This document shows positions 48,655 through 58,256 of a stretch of DNA of 62,164 nucleotides, piece by piece. Numbering within the stretch: position 1 is the stretch's first letter; the number at the start of each line of letters is the position of its first letter. Both the position numbers and the translations under genes were made by a program. Below the pieces are notes generated by a model, which was not told the origin of the DNA, did not search any database, and worked only from the letters and a program-made list of their open reading frames with translations. Origin of the DNA: CAYRQF01 sp964615845 (GTDB taxonomy: Bacteria; Patescibacteriota; Minisyncoccia; Phycocordibacterales; CSBR16-119); the NCBI GenBank assembly GCA_964615845.1, contig CAZTRC010000001.1, positions 1-62,164 on the forward strand. The letters run 5' to 3'.

Positions 48655-50457
48655 TCAGTTGTTCGTAACCACCAGGCGCGATGCCCTTTTGGGATCGTCC
48701 TTCAAGCGCAGCGTGTAAACGCCAGGTAAGAGATTGATCACAGTCTCGCCAGAGCCCTCGAAGACAACTTGCCTGAGAGAGCCGATGACTTCGAACTTCT
48801 CGTCAGTCGGAATTCCTCGAAGCACTCCCCCGCTTGCGAGCGGATTAGGAAAGAGGGCAAGTCTCTCACCAACTTCGACAGGAACAACGTTCGAGAACGC
48901 TGACTCACCATCAAAATCGGTTTGCTTCAGCCTGTAGTAACTCCGGCCGATGTACGGATCTTCGTCGATCGCGTTGTAAGCGATCTCGCTCAAGCTGTTA
49001 CCCGCACCTAGGACTCGCGCGACGGACTCGAAAACTTGTCCATCAACAGATCGCTCGACCGTGAAGAAGTCGTTGTCTTGTTCGCTTGCGGTCACCCAGT
49101 CAAGATGGACACTCTGATTTTCCGGACGCGCTGTGAACGAGCCAAGCTCAATCGGAAGCGAAAACGGATTACAGGGGTCACTCAAGCTGATGGTGAGGTT
49201 CACAGCTTCAGGACCGGGGCTCTCAATGAACCCTGGATCGAACCAAGCGTTTGGATCGACGGCCCAATTCGTCTGCGCTAGAGACGGGTACGGACTGCTT
49301 TCCAAACTGATGCCGGGAAGGCTTCCGCAGACGATCGACGGACCTAAGGGGTCAATCGGTACAAGCGTCAGACCATTCGACAGGCTGTCGGACGAAACCG
49401 TTGCCGCCAACATATTGAGGTTCACTCCATCGATTCCAGGCCGCGTATCTCCGAATCCACCCGAAAAGGTTGTGAGCCAATCGGGACCTGGATCAAGGTG
49501 AGCCGCAAGCGCGAGTGAGCTTGTGCCGTCTGAGATCGAAAAGTTGGAATAGAAGTTACTGCCCAGAGCCGGATCAGAGACGAGCTTGCCGCCACTTAGA
49601 GTGTAGCCCACCGACCAAAGGGATTGTGTCCCATTGGAAACGGTGTCGAGATTGCCATCGAGACGTATTGTCCCGACATCGCCGATCGACGGAATCGAAG
49701 TAGCGAGCATGTAGCCGCCAGCGTCATCAATCGCGAGATCGACAGCGTTGTCGTCCGTGCCAAGCGTTCCATAGGTTCGGTGAAGTATTTCGTTCCCCGA
49801 ACTATTGAAAGCCCTGATCGCTGGATTCCTCGAGCCCGAGCTGCTCGTCTTTTCAGTTCCGAGCACCAAAATGCTATCGGACTTGATGACGATGCGCTTC
49901 ACCAATTGGCTCGATGGAGCGTTCGGCTGCTGCTTGGCTGAAATGAGGCTGCCATCTGAAGCAACGTTCAGGAGTACCCACTGACGATTCGTCGCCGTTG
50001 AGCCTCGAGTACCCGCTACCCAGAGCGTCCCGTCAGGATGTTCAGCCACAGCCTCGAACATGTCAGCTTCCGCTGTTCCGATCGTGCGTGACCAAACGAC
50101 CATTCCGGTCGCAGGATTGAGACACACCAACAAGCCTTCGGTGTTACCCGAGACGATGATGTATCCCGCAAGGATAACGTGACCACTTTGAGTACGAGCC
50201 GACGGTGTGAAGCGTGAGTTCTCACCAAAGTTCTGGGACCAGATTGTGTTTGATCCCACAAGCTGCGCTGCCCAAGCCTTCTCGATGTAAGACGGCGCTG
50301 TTGAAGAGCTGCCAGCAAAGAGATGGACGTCGGGCGCCAAGACGACGTAGGTAGTTGCCAGGAGACTTTCGCCGTCTCCTGTTGGGTCCAAACGGACCTG
50401 CTGAGCATAACCTGTTAGGGTCATGCAAAGCACGAGGAGGACAAGGAAGGTTCTCAT
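48655..50457 (-). CDS. Secreted protein with Bacteroidota-type C-terminal (T9SS-like) domains
   Basis: 600 aa. Signal peptide MRTFLVLLVLCMTLTGYAQQ. Residues ~40-380 are a PQQ/beta-propeller-like region (GMVVWSRTIGTAEADMFEAV, AVDLAIDDAGGYMLATSIPS). Near 440-530, LPIELGSFTARPENQSVHLD, SEQDNDFFTVERSVDGQVFE and RSYYRLKQTDFDGESAFSNV form the fibronectin-like module usual in Bacteroidota secreted proteins. The end, LALFPNPLASGGVLRG to LPGVYTLRLKDDPKRASRLVV, matches a type A type IX secretion sorting domain. CPR cells have no T9SS that I know of. Own promoter (50541-50513) and terminator. Confidence 0.75.
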   Translation of the reverse strand: MRTFLVLLVLCMTLTGYAQQVRLDPTGDGESLLATTYVVLAPDVHLFAGSSSTAPSYIEKAWAAQLVGSNTIWSQNFGENSRFTPSARTQSGHVILAGYIIVSGNTEGLLVCLNPATGMVVWSRTIGTAEADMFEAVAEHPDGTLWVAGTRGSTATNRQWVLLNVASDGSLISAKQQPNAPSSQLVKRIVIKSDSILVLGTEKTSSSGSRNPAIRAFNSSGNEILHRTYGTLGTDDNAVDLAIDDAGGYMLATSIPSIGDVGTIRLDGNLDTVSNGTQSLWSVGYTLSGGKLVSDPALGSNFYSNFSISDGTSSLALAAHLDPGPDWLTTFSGGFGDTRPGIDGVNLNMLAATVSSDSLSNGLTLVPIDPLGPSIVCGSLPGISLESSPYPSLAQTNWAVDPNAWFDPGFIESPGPEAVNLTISLSDPCNPFSLPIELGSFTARPENQSVHLDWVTASEQDNDFFTVERSVDGQVFESVARVLGAGNSLSEIAYNAIDEDPYIGRSYYRLKQTDFDGESAFSNVVPVEVGERLALFPNPLASGGVLRGIPTDEKFEVIGSLRQVVFEGSGETVINLLPGVYTLRLKDDPKRASRLVVTNN

Positions 50458-50512
50458 GGTTTTGGGTTCTGTTGTGGTTTACGAACTGTCAAATAACAGT
50501 CGTTCAGGCTGA

Positions 50513-50541
50513 TTTATAACACTCTTAAGCTCAAAAGTCAA
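50513..50541 (-). promoter_or_regulatory. Promoter of 48655-50457
   Basis: TTGACT (50541-50536), 17-bp spacer, TATAAA (50518-50513). The predicted leader is ~49 nt and CA-rich (CCACAACAGAACCC) with no Shine-Dalgarno. Confidence 0.75.
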
Positions 50542-50576
50542 GGGTTTTCCACAGGCTGTTATCCGCCCTATTCCAA

Positions 50577-50605
50577 GACAAAAACCCCTCACGGGGCTTT
50601 TTGTC
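50577..50605. terminator. Terminator of 50617-52071
   Basis: GACAAAAAGCCCCG-TGA-GGGGTTTTTGTC type stem on the minus strand with T tract, 12 bp after the stop at 50617. Confidence 0.85.
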
Positions 50606-50616
50606 TTTGGTGTTTA

Positions 50617-52071
50617 TTATTTTATATCTGACTTTTTGGTCGGTTCTTCAAAAGCAGATTTCACTGTTGCTGTGGTCGCTTGCGCCAATGCCCTCTTGTT
50701 ATATTCATAAGCCCCAATATCGCAGGCAACAATTCCGTCGCCATTACCATCTTGCATGCGAGCGCTGTGTCGCTGATCTTGCTTTGGACACATAACATGA
50801 AGTCCTGGAGTATTTATTGCAGTGTCGATCGCGTTACTACCCGTTAACAATTTATGAGTCTTTGTTGTTCCTCCGTTGTTCGCAAGCACTGGATCAACAC
50901 CCGTAGCTGGAGTTGTTCCACACGTTGCATCGCTCGAGCGATTATTTGTCAGCGTATCGATCACGAATGTATCAAGATTACAGTCGCCGCCGGCATTTGC
51001 TGCGAAGATACTATTTTCAACACTAACTTCAATTGGTGAGTACATAGATTTAATCACGCCTTCGTTCGTGCTTGAAGCGTTACCGTAGAATGTAGAATAC
51101 GCAATAACAATTTTTGATAAATCATCGCCGGTATATAGCGCAATGGTTGGACCAGATAAGTTTTCATTTCCTGACACGGTGGTGTTGATCATCGTCAAAT
51201 GCATCGAACTCTCTGAACGAATTACTGAAGCACCCGAATCAGTTTCATTGTTTGAAAGTGTTGAGTGTTCAATACGAACAGGAACGATCGCAGTTGCGCC
51301 AGTTCCACCGAATGTATGAATTGCGCCGCCAGTATTTCCATCAAGTGTTGAATCAACAATACCAAGTGAGCTGTATGCAACAGTAATTGCGCCGCCATAG
51401 AAAGCAGAAGCATCGTTATTCAAAAATTGTGTGGCTTGGATTTTTGTATCAGCTTCATTGATGAAGAGTGCACCACCCATACCTCCCGAGTTGTTTTCAA
51501 ATTTAGATTTTTGGATCGTGACGCCATTGGCGATTCCATTAGCATAAATCGCTCCACCTTCCCATCCACTAACACCACCAATAAATTGTACGTTGTCGAT
51601 CGCCAAGCCATTCATTGCTACCATGTACATAAATCCTCCAGCTCCCGAAGAGCCGTTTTCCATAATCATGTTTTTAAATGAAAGGGTCACAGGTGCCGTT
51701 GTTACGTGGAAAAATCGAAAATTAGAAGTTGAATTTCGATCGAGCGTATGGTTTTGTCCATTGATTACCAAAGATTCGGTGATGAACGGAGTTGCTGACG
51801 TATCATTGAAACCGTTCATGTACGGAGTCGTAAACGTAATATCAGTATTTAAAAGAATCGTATCGATTCCACTACCAGCAGGACAATCAACTGAACCAGA
51901 TTGGTTGTTCGCATTTGCATTCAAAATAGCTTCAGTAATAGAACACTGGGCATTCGAAGCAAGTGCACCTGTCGGGTCATTGACCACCATGGTAGCTGCA
52001 AAAGCCTTAGCACTAAAGCTAAACGCTGAGATGATAATAACTGCAAAGATGATTTTGTTGATAGTATTCAT
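50617..52071 (-). CDS. Secreted right-handed beta-helix protein (choice-of-anchor Q / Pmp-like)
   Basis: 484 aa. Signal peptide IIFAVIIISAFSFSAKAFA. CSITEAILNANANNQ is a variant of the CSLREAI motif that opens many polymorphic outer-membrane/beta-helix proteins. The body has repeated NNxxGxGGAIY-type coils: FIGGVSGWEGGAIYANG, FENNSGGMGGALFINEAD, FLNNDASAFYGGAITVAY. The end NGDGIVACDIGAYEY is the choice-of-anchor Q pattern. An extracellular adhesin or glycan-binding role is plausible. Promoter TTGACA-17-TATAAA at 52129-52101. Confidence 0.8.
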   Translation of the reverse strand: MNTINKIIFAVIIISAFSFSAKAFAATMVVNDPTGALASNAQCSITEAILNANANNQSGSVDCPAGSGIDTILLNTDITFTTPYMNGFNDTSATPFITESLVINGQNHTLDRNSTSNFRFFHVTTAPVTLSFKNMIMENGSSGAGGFMYMVAMNGLAIDNVQFIGGVSGWEGGAIYANGIANGVTIQKSKFENNSGGMGGALFINEADTKIQATQFLNNDASAFYGGAITVAYSSLGIVDSTLDGNTGGAIHTFGGTGATAIVPVRIEHSTLSNNETDSGASVIRSESSMHLTMINTTVSGNENLSGPTIALYTGDDLSKIVIAYSTFYGNASSTNEGVIKSMYSPIEVSVENSIFAANAGGDCNLDTFVIDTLTNNRSSDATCGTTPATGVDPVLANNGGTTKTHKLLTGSNAIDTAINTPGLHVMCPKQDQRHSARMQDGNGDGIVACDIGAYEYNKRALAQATTATVKSAFEEPTKKSDIK

Positions 52072-52100
52072 GAATTACGTCTTTAATTTATAACCCGTCC

Positions 52101-52129
52101 TTTATACACCATTTTAATATTTTTGTCAA
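52101..52129 (-). promoter_or_regulatory. Promoter of 50617-52071
   Basis: TTGACA (52129-52124), 17-bp spacer, TATAAA (52106-52101): near-consensus sigma-70 promoter 30 bp before the ATG, just after the stop of the PD40 gene. Confidence 0.8.
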
Positions 52130-52137
52130 TCCCCCTC

Positions 52138-54619
52138 CTAAATCTTGAAGATCTTCCCCACATACCCCTTCTTCACCGTAAACGGCTCACTTTGGAACAC
52201 TTCTTGGTATGTATCTTCCCCGGTTTTCTTTGAAATCTTCATGTAGTACTCACCGTTTGGTACCAAGATATAGTACTTCCCGGTTTTACCAATGATAGCA
52301 TGAGCGACTTCTTTTCCGAGTGCAGCTGAGAAAACTTTAATGATACCAAACGAGAGTGGAAAGCCCGTTTCTTTTTCAATGACATGTCCTGGTTTTTTTG
52401 GCTTGATACCGAGCGCTCGCATGATAAGCACAACCGCGTAAATACCAACGATGATGTAGTTCAGCGGTGCCGGAGCTAAGAACATGAGCACCACCGATGA
52501 GATGATACCCGCATAAAAAGCAACGGCTGAGATGTTGGCGAGGAAAAGATCGCGCTTCGAGTAGAACTTCATCAATTTTTTGTTCTTGGCTTTTTCAAAT
52601 TCATTCCAGTTGAAGTTGAGAGCATCCATTGGAACATTTTTAATGAGGAGTTCATCTTGATTCGTGATCTGTACCGTTTCTTTGAAGTAGAGATTGTTGT
52701 AGAGCTCATCGTGCTCTTGTCCGACGAGTTTTTTTGACGGAAATTCGTAATTGTCTTTGTGAACAGCGATGGTGTACATGCCGGGAGCGACCAAAAAGCC
52801 AAACCGACCATCAAGATCAGTGATAGTAGTAGCGATTTCTTTACCTTTCATATCAGAGAGGGTAACGTAGACCGGATCGAGGGGTTGCTTGGTGATCGAA
52901 TCATAGACCGTGCCCCACGGACGTTTCTTTCTCTTGAAGCCTAAGAGGGTTGGAACAATGTTCCAAAGGCGCAAAGGAATTGAAGCCGCTGCTGCAGGTT
53001 GCGTCGCCACAAAGAAGACCGCAGGTAAGGCAATACCAGCAATAGAGACAGTGTCCGCAGCCTCTTTAGGGATTTCTTTAAATGATTCTTGGATACCTCG
53101 CCCTATATCATCGATAGCGCTTTTGACTTCACCGAGAAATGGATTCTCACCTCCGTCTTCTTCTGCTGAAGGAGGAGTATCTTCAGGAGGTAGTGCTGGA
53201 GGTTCCTCTTCGGGAGCTGGAATTTCTTCCTCTACTGGAGGTTCTGGTTCTTCGATGGGATCTTCCGGAACAGGAGGAGGGGTGATCGGATCTGGCGGTG
53301 GCACAGGTGTTGGAGTTGGATCAGGTGGTGGAGGTGGAGGCGGGGGTGGATTTGATGGACCAGAAGAACTACTGCTACCGCTCGATGATTCACTGACATT
53401 CTCGATGGTGATGGTGAAGTTTTCATCGTACGTGCCACCCTGTCCGTCATCAGTTCTAATACAGATGGCATAGGAGTTTTTGGTTTCGTAATCAAATTCA
53501 TCTGCACTAACAAGATTGTCGCCAGAGATATTAAAGGATGCATCGTCAGCTCCAGGAACAGTACAAGCAAGTGAGTACGTGTGAGTGTCTGAAGTATTAG
53601 CGTCGGTGGTGGTGAGAGAGCCGACAACAGTGCCGATGTTTTCGTTTTCGTTGATAGTAGACGAAGTGAGAGTTATATCGCTAGGGAAAACATTAAATTC
53701 AGAAACAAAGACATCGAAAGCACCATTCGTATCTCCAGCAACGAGATTGGTAGACTCTGATTGAAAAGCCACATACCGACCATCGGATGAGATTGAAGGT
53801 CTCGATGAATCATCATCACCTTGAATACTAAAATTATCTAAGCTCACCCGCTCAATGCTGTCAGTATTACGATCGTAGACAAAGATGTCAGTAGTGCCAT
53901 TCGTATCTCCCGCGACGANNNNNNNNNNNNNNNNNNNNNNNNNNNNNNNNNNNNNNNNNNNNNNNNNNNNNNNNNNNNNNNNNNNNNNNNNNNNNNNNNN
54001 NNNNNNNNNNNNNNNNNNCGGTATTACGATCGTAGACAAAGATGTCAGTAGTGCCATTCGTATCTCCCGCGACGAGATTCGTGGACGATGATTGAAAAGC
54101 TACATACCGACCGTCGGATGAGATTGGGGAAAAAGTCGAAAGGTTGTCTCCCTCAACACCTGCACTACTGACACTCACCCGTTCAATAGTATCGGTATTA
54201 CGATCGTAGACAAAGATGTCAGTAGTGCCATTCGTATCTCCCGCGACTAAGTTGGTCGCGCTTGATGTGAAAGTAACAAAGCGAGCATCGGATGAGATTG
54301 AGGGAAGAGACGAAGCATTATCTCCCTCAACACCTGCACTACTGACACTCACCCGTTCAATGCTGTCAGTATTACGATCGTAGACAAAGATGTCAGTAGT
54401 GCCATTCGTATCTCCCGCGACGAGATTCGTGGACGATGATTGAAAAGCTACATACCGACCGTCGGATGAGATTGAAGAAATAGCCGAGGTACTATTTCCT
54501 TCAACACCTGCACTGCTGACACTCACCCGTTCGGTGTTTACGGCAAAAACAAGCGAAGTAGAAACAAAAAAAGCCAAAAAAGCTCCAAAAAATACAAATT
54601 TTTTAATCGAAAAAACCAT
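52138..54619 (-). CDS. Surface protein: PD40 propeller repeats, cadherin-like domain, Pro-rich stalk, membrane and carboxypeptidase-regulatory domains; split by gap
   Basis: Starts at the ATG at 54619 (a TTG at 54631 is unlikely), with TATAAT at 54640-54635. Signal helix FVFFGAFLAFFVSTSLVFA. Then nearly identical 58-residue repeats (SSDGRYVAFQSSSTNLVAGD, TNGTTDIFVYDRNT, ERVSVSSAGVEGD) form a WD40-like propeller. The 100-N gap lies within them, and the given N length puts the two parts out of frame, an assembly artefact. After the repeats: a cadherin-type unit (SSTINENENIGTVVGSLTTT), a Pro/Glu-rich stalk, three hydrophobic segments and two carboxypeptidase-regulatory-like domains (TTITDLDGRFGFLVAPGMYT; AIIGKTGKYYILVPNGEYYM). 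Confidence 0.75.
53919..54018. other. Assembly gap (100 N) in tandem repeats
   Basis: Falls inside 174-bp near-identical coding repeats. From repeat phase at both edges, the missing stretch should be about 120 bp plus a multiple of 174 bp, so several repeats may be collapsed. Confidence 0.9.
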
Positions 54620-54666
54620 ATGCGTATACAATTTATTATACTACAAAACCAAATACCGATCTTCTT

Positions 54667-57315
54667 TTAACACCCTTGGTTTAACATCCCTCTGGTAATA
54701 GGTCCCACAATACCGTCAATGACAATATTTTTGGCTTTTTGAAAGGCTTTAGTCGCACCGTCCGTAATCGGACCAAAGATGCCATCGATAGGATGCGCAT
54801 CATGCCCAAGCGAACTCAGCACCGTTTGAAGCAAGGCGACTTCCCCATCCCTCGAACCTCTTTTCATGAGCGTAGTAAATATATGACAACTTTTTGTAGG
54901 AGCAACCACCACGGGTTCTTCTGTGACTGGAGACAAAAAAGTGGTTTCTCTTTTATGACTTCCACTACTAGAAGATCCGCCACTCTCTTCTGTCAGATCT
55001 TCCTCTACTTCAAGCAATAATCCGGTTGACGTATCAAAAATCCTTATGAGGCTGTCCTGGAAAGCTGAGATATACAAATCATCACCAACAACGGTTATTC
55101 CCGATGGCGAATGGCCGATTTCTACGGTATCGGTCACCGTGTTCGTGTTCGTATTGATAATCGAAAGCGTTCCGTCGTCAAAATTCTCAACATAAACATT
55201 TGTCCCGTAGCCAACAATACCGCGTGGACCCATTCCAACTTCTATCGTGTCCGTAATTTCATTTGTATCCGTATCAATAACCGAAACGTTGTGCGAGCGA
55301 TAATTCGTCACATAAACTTTGTCATCCAAAACATTCACGCCACGTGGACCATCAGACCCTACCGGTGAAATAATAGTATCGACAACAGCATCAGTATCGG
55401 TGTCGATCACAGAAATGTAGTCACCACCAGAATAATTCTCATCGCCATAGTTTGCAACATAAAGATCGGTGCCGTGAGCTTTGATGCCACGCGGATATGC
55501 TCCGACAGGAATAGTATTGATGATATTGTTGGTGTTGGCGTCGATGACTGAAACGGTGTTTGAAGCTCCGTTAGTGATATACACATTCGTGCCCACGATA
55601 GCCACATAATATGGCCGACCACCGACATCAACTGTATCGATGACCGTGTCCGAAGAAGTATCGATAACAGAAACCGTATCGGAGAGTGTGTTAGCAACAT
55701 AGACATATGTCGTACCTGAAATTTCTACTGTCGCAAGGCCGTATGGCTCATCTCCGACATTGATCGTACCAACTACTAAGTGATCAGAGAGGCGCACAAC
55801 CGACACAGAAGAATCTCCTTGGTTCGCTACATACACATATTGATCTGCGCCTTTCGTGACCGGCGAAGAAATTTGGTACGGATTATCCCCCACTTCTATA
55901 TTCACGAAATCACTTATTTCAATATTTGAGACATCGCCAAGATTCCTCGTGATAAAAGAATTCTCGCCTTCAAAATTGCCTTGTGATGAAGGAAGCTCAT
56001 AAGACGTTCTACTATTCGCGCTCATGTCTGTCACTGACGCACTGGTTATAGAAGAAACTGACAAATCGGGAGATTTTTGAGCACCAGCAACGACATACGT
56101 TCCCGAAAGCGTCGAACCAGAGACTTCATCTAGGATAACCGAAGCGCCGGTGTTCAAACTCACAGTCATCGTTGATCCTACTTGGATAGTTTGACCGAAG
56201 TTCGCCGTGATCTCAATACTTTCACCTACGCCATACACACCGTCTGGCGTACTGGAGCTAAAGGAGACAAGATTTGGAAGCATGCTCGGGATGGTCTCTG
56301 TATCTACAACAAAGACTGAGCCCGCGACCGAACTTATAACATACAATTTTTTACCGACACCGACTGCATAAATCGGATCATCACTAAAAGATATCGTATC
56401 AACAACGGTATCTGTTGTTGTGTCTATGATAGACAGAGAAGCTGATGTGCCGTTGGGGACATAAATTTTATCGTCTATGAGAACCAGATCTCTCGGCCCA
56501 TCACCAACAGGTATAGTAGTAATGATATTATTCGTATCGACGTCGACAACAGAAACAGTAGCTTCGTTAATATTTGCAACATAAAGCTTATCTTCAAAAA
56601 GTTTTGAATAATAAGGTCCATCACCCAGAAAAAAAGTTTCACTAACCGTATCAGTAACACTATCGATAACATCAGTATCTCCGGTATTGAGAGAGCTGGT
56701 TACATAAAAGCTTTCACCGGCCGTCGTTTGGTAGTAAGCAGGGAATGTTATATTTATGAACCCAGAAAGCGTGTTGCTTATGGTGTCGACAACATCGATC
56801 TTGTTTAGAATGGAGTTACCGGCATACAATTTAGTGCCAATCACATTAAATCGATACGGCTCTTCCGCTACGACAATCGAAGAAATCGTGTCGTCGCTTG
56901 TATCAATTACCTCGATGTCGTCTGATGCCCAATACAGATTGGGGCCGGCTACAATAGAATAGTCGGCAGGAACCCCTATAGATAACGTGTCTAAGACCGT
57001 ATCTGTTTCAGAATCTATAACTGAAACAGTGCCGTCTGTAGTATTTCCAACATAGATTTTTTTATTAACAACTGAAAAATAGAAAGGGGTATCTCCAACC
57101 GGAATTGTCGCGATGACCGTATCTGTTTCAGAATCTATAACTGAAACAGTATCAGATCCGTAGTTAGCCACATAAAGCTTGTTTCCAAACGAAGCGCCGA
57201 ATTGCGGATCGCTGCCAACGGGTACTGTCGTATAGGCTTGCGCGACGAGAAGCGGGGTCGTGAGCCAAAAAATAGCGGCGAATACCGACCCCAAAATTGT
57301 GCTGTGTTTTGTCAT
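54667..57315 (-). CDS. Secreted YVTN beta-propeller protein with C-terminal peptidoglycan-binding domain
   Basis: 882 aa. Signal peptide to ~28 (ILGSVFAAIFWLTTPLLVAQA). Two runs of ~42-residue YVTN repeats (KLYVANYGSDTVSVIDSETD, DTVIATIPVGDTP...; ~30-345 and ~450-765) flank a ~100-residue domain (GVYGVGESIEITANFGQTIQ, a calcium-binding-like beta domain). A Ser/Gly linker leads to a peptidoglycan-binding module at ~815-882 (MKRGSRDGEVALLQTVLSSL, PIDGIFGPITDGATKAFQKA, IDGIVGPITRGML). Probably wall-attached display of two propellers. It shares its anchor type with the gene at 1-377. Confidence 0.85.
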   Translation of the reverse strand: MTKHSTILGSVFAAIFWLTTPLLVAQAYTTVPVGSDPQFGASFGNKLYVANYGSDTVSVIDSETDTVIATIPVGDTPFYFSVVNKKIYVGNTTDGTVSVIDSETDTVLDTLSIGVPADYSIVAGPNLYWASDDIEVIDTSDDTISSIVVAEEPYRFNVIGTKLYAGNSILNKIDVVDTISNTLSGFINITFPAYYQTTAGESFYVTSSLNTGDTDVIDSVTDTVSETFFLGDGPYYSKLFEDKLYVANINEATVSVVDVDTNNIITTIPVGDGPRDLVLIDDKIYVPNGTSASLSIIDTTTDTVVDTISFSDDPIYAVGVGKKLYVISSVAGSVFVVDTETIPSMLPNLVSFSSSTPDGVYGVGESIEITANFGQTIQVGSTMTVSLNTGASVILDEVSGSTLSGTYVVAGAQKSPDLSVSSITSASVTDMSANSRTSYELPSSQGNFEGENSFITRNLGDVSNIEISDFVNIEVGDNPYQISSPVTKGADQYVYVANQGDSSVSVVRLSDHLVVGTINVGDEPYGLATVEISGTTYVYVANTLSDTVSVIDTSSDTVIDTVDVGGRPYYVAIVGTNVYITNGASNTVSVIDANTNNIINTIPVGAYPRGIKAHGTDLYVANYGDENYSGGDYISVIDTDTDAVVDTIISPVGSDGPRGVNVLDDKVYVTNYRSHNVSVIDTDTNEITDTIEVGMGPRGIVGYGTNVYVENFDDGTLSIINTNTNTVTDTVEIGHSPSGITVVGDDLYISAFQDSLIRIFDTSTGLLLEVEEDLTEESGGSSSSGSHKRETTFLSPVTEEPVVVAPTKSCHIFTTLMKRGSRDGEVALLQTVLSSLGHDAHPIDGIFGPITDGATKAFQKAKNIVIDGIVGPITRGMLNQGC

Positions 57316-57324
57316 TATGAATAA

Positions 57325-57954
57325 TTAAACCACAAATCCAGTCAAAATTCTAAATAAATAGTAGATGACCGGCACCAAGAAATCCCAAAGGAAAAAGATG
57401 AAGACAAGGATGATTATGATGGAATATTTCTCGAAAAAGGCCTCGACTTCGCGGGCCCCGCGGCCGATGAGCGAGAAGAGGATTTTCGAGCCATCGAGGG
57501 GCGCGATCGGGACGAGATTGAAGATAGCGAGAACGATGTTTACGAGAACTATGGCACTCGCGAGCGGCACCAGAGTCTCAGCATTCCAGGCAAACATGTT
57601 CGATAGGCGCACCACGATGCCGAAGAAAATGGCGATGGCGAGGTTTGCCAGGATGCCGGCCGCCGCGACCCACAAGACTCCGGCGCGGCGGCGGGCGGGG
57701 TCAAAGTTCTCGGGATTGTAAGGCACCGGCTTGGCCCAGCCGATGAGAAACGGCGCTTGAGTGATAACGAGGAGGAGCGGCAGGATGATTGAGCCGAAGA
57801 GGTCCAAGTGCTTCAAAGGGTTTAGGGTCAGCCGCCCGGCGTATTTGGCTGTAGTATCGCCAAAACGAAGCGCGGCATAGCCATGAGCTATTTCATGGAT
57901 CACGACCGACATGATGAGAACGATGACGTAAAAGATTGGGCTAATTTCTTGCAT
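57325..57954 (-). CDS. Site-2 protease family (M50) membrane metalloprotease
   Basis: 209 aa, multi-pass. Zinc motif HEIAHGYAALRFGD at ~20-33, and LVPIAPLDGSKIL near 145 as the second ligand (LDG) segment. LTLNPLKHLDLFGSIILPLL and IGWAKPVPYNPENF are family hallmarks of the short rhomboid-independent S2P group. It cleaves substrates within the membrane, and the targets are unknown. Only 33 bp separate it from divergent rpmB. Confidence 0.92.
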   Translation of the reverse strand: MQEISPIFYVIVLIMSVVIHEIAHGYAALRFGDTTAKYAGRLTLNPLKHLDLFGSIILPLLLVITQAPFLIGWAKPVPYNPENFDPARRRAGVLWVAAAGILANLAIAIFFGIVVRLSNMFAWNAETLVPLASAIVLVNIVLAIFNLVPIAPLDGSKILFSLIGRGAREVEAFFEKYSIIIILVFIFFLWDFLVPVIYYLFRILTGFVV

Positions 57955-57987
57955 AGTTTATAGGCCTATGTTAGCATACAGGGACTT

Positions 57988-58233
57988 ATGGCAAAAACCT
58001 GTCCAATAACCAATAAACGCGTAAATGTGGCTGGAGGCTACTCCAACCGTGTTCGCGCTACCCAATTCAACCCTACAGGCAACCGCAGACAGAAAGTAAA
58101 CATGCAGAAGAAGAAAATCTACATCCCGGAAATCGGCAAGTCTATCCGCCTGACTCTCTCAACCCAAGGCATCAAAACCATCAACAAAAACGGCGCTTAC
58201 AAGACACTCAAGAAAGCCGGAGTAATCAAGTAA
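57988..58233 (+). CDS. rpmB: 50S ribosomal protein bL28
   Basis: 81 aa. KTCPITNKRVNVAGGYSNRV and KVNMQKKKIYIPEIGKSIRL, then LSTQGIKTINKNGAYKTLKK. Lacks the CxxC zinc pair (one Cys only). Stand-alone gene, as in many genomes, with a clear terminator at the stop. Confidence 0.93.
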   Translation: MAKTCPITNKRVNVAGGYSNRVRATQFNPTGNRRQKVNMQKKKIYIPEIGKSIRLTLSTQGIKTINKNGAYKTLKKAGVIK

Positions 58234-58256
58234 AAATCCCCGCTCGGGGATTTTTA
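58231..58256. terminator. Bidirectional terminator between rpmB and comEC-C gene
   Basis: TAAAAATCCCCG-CT-CGGGGATTTTTA, perfect stem with A/T flanks. It overlaps both stops of the convergent genes. Confidence 0.9.

Noticed and set aside
54020..54530. 174-bp DNA repeats considered as a non-coding satellite
   Set aside because: They are in frame, encode 58-residue PD40 repeats and differ mainly at tolerated positions.
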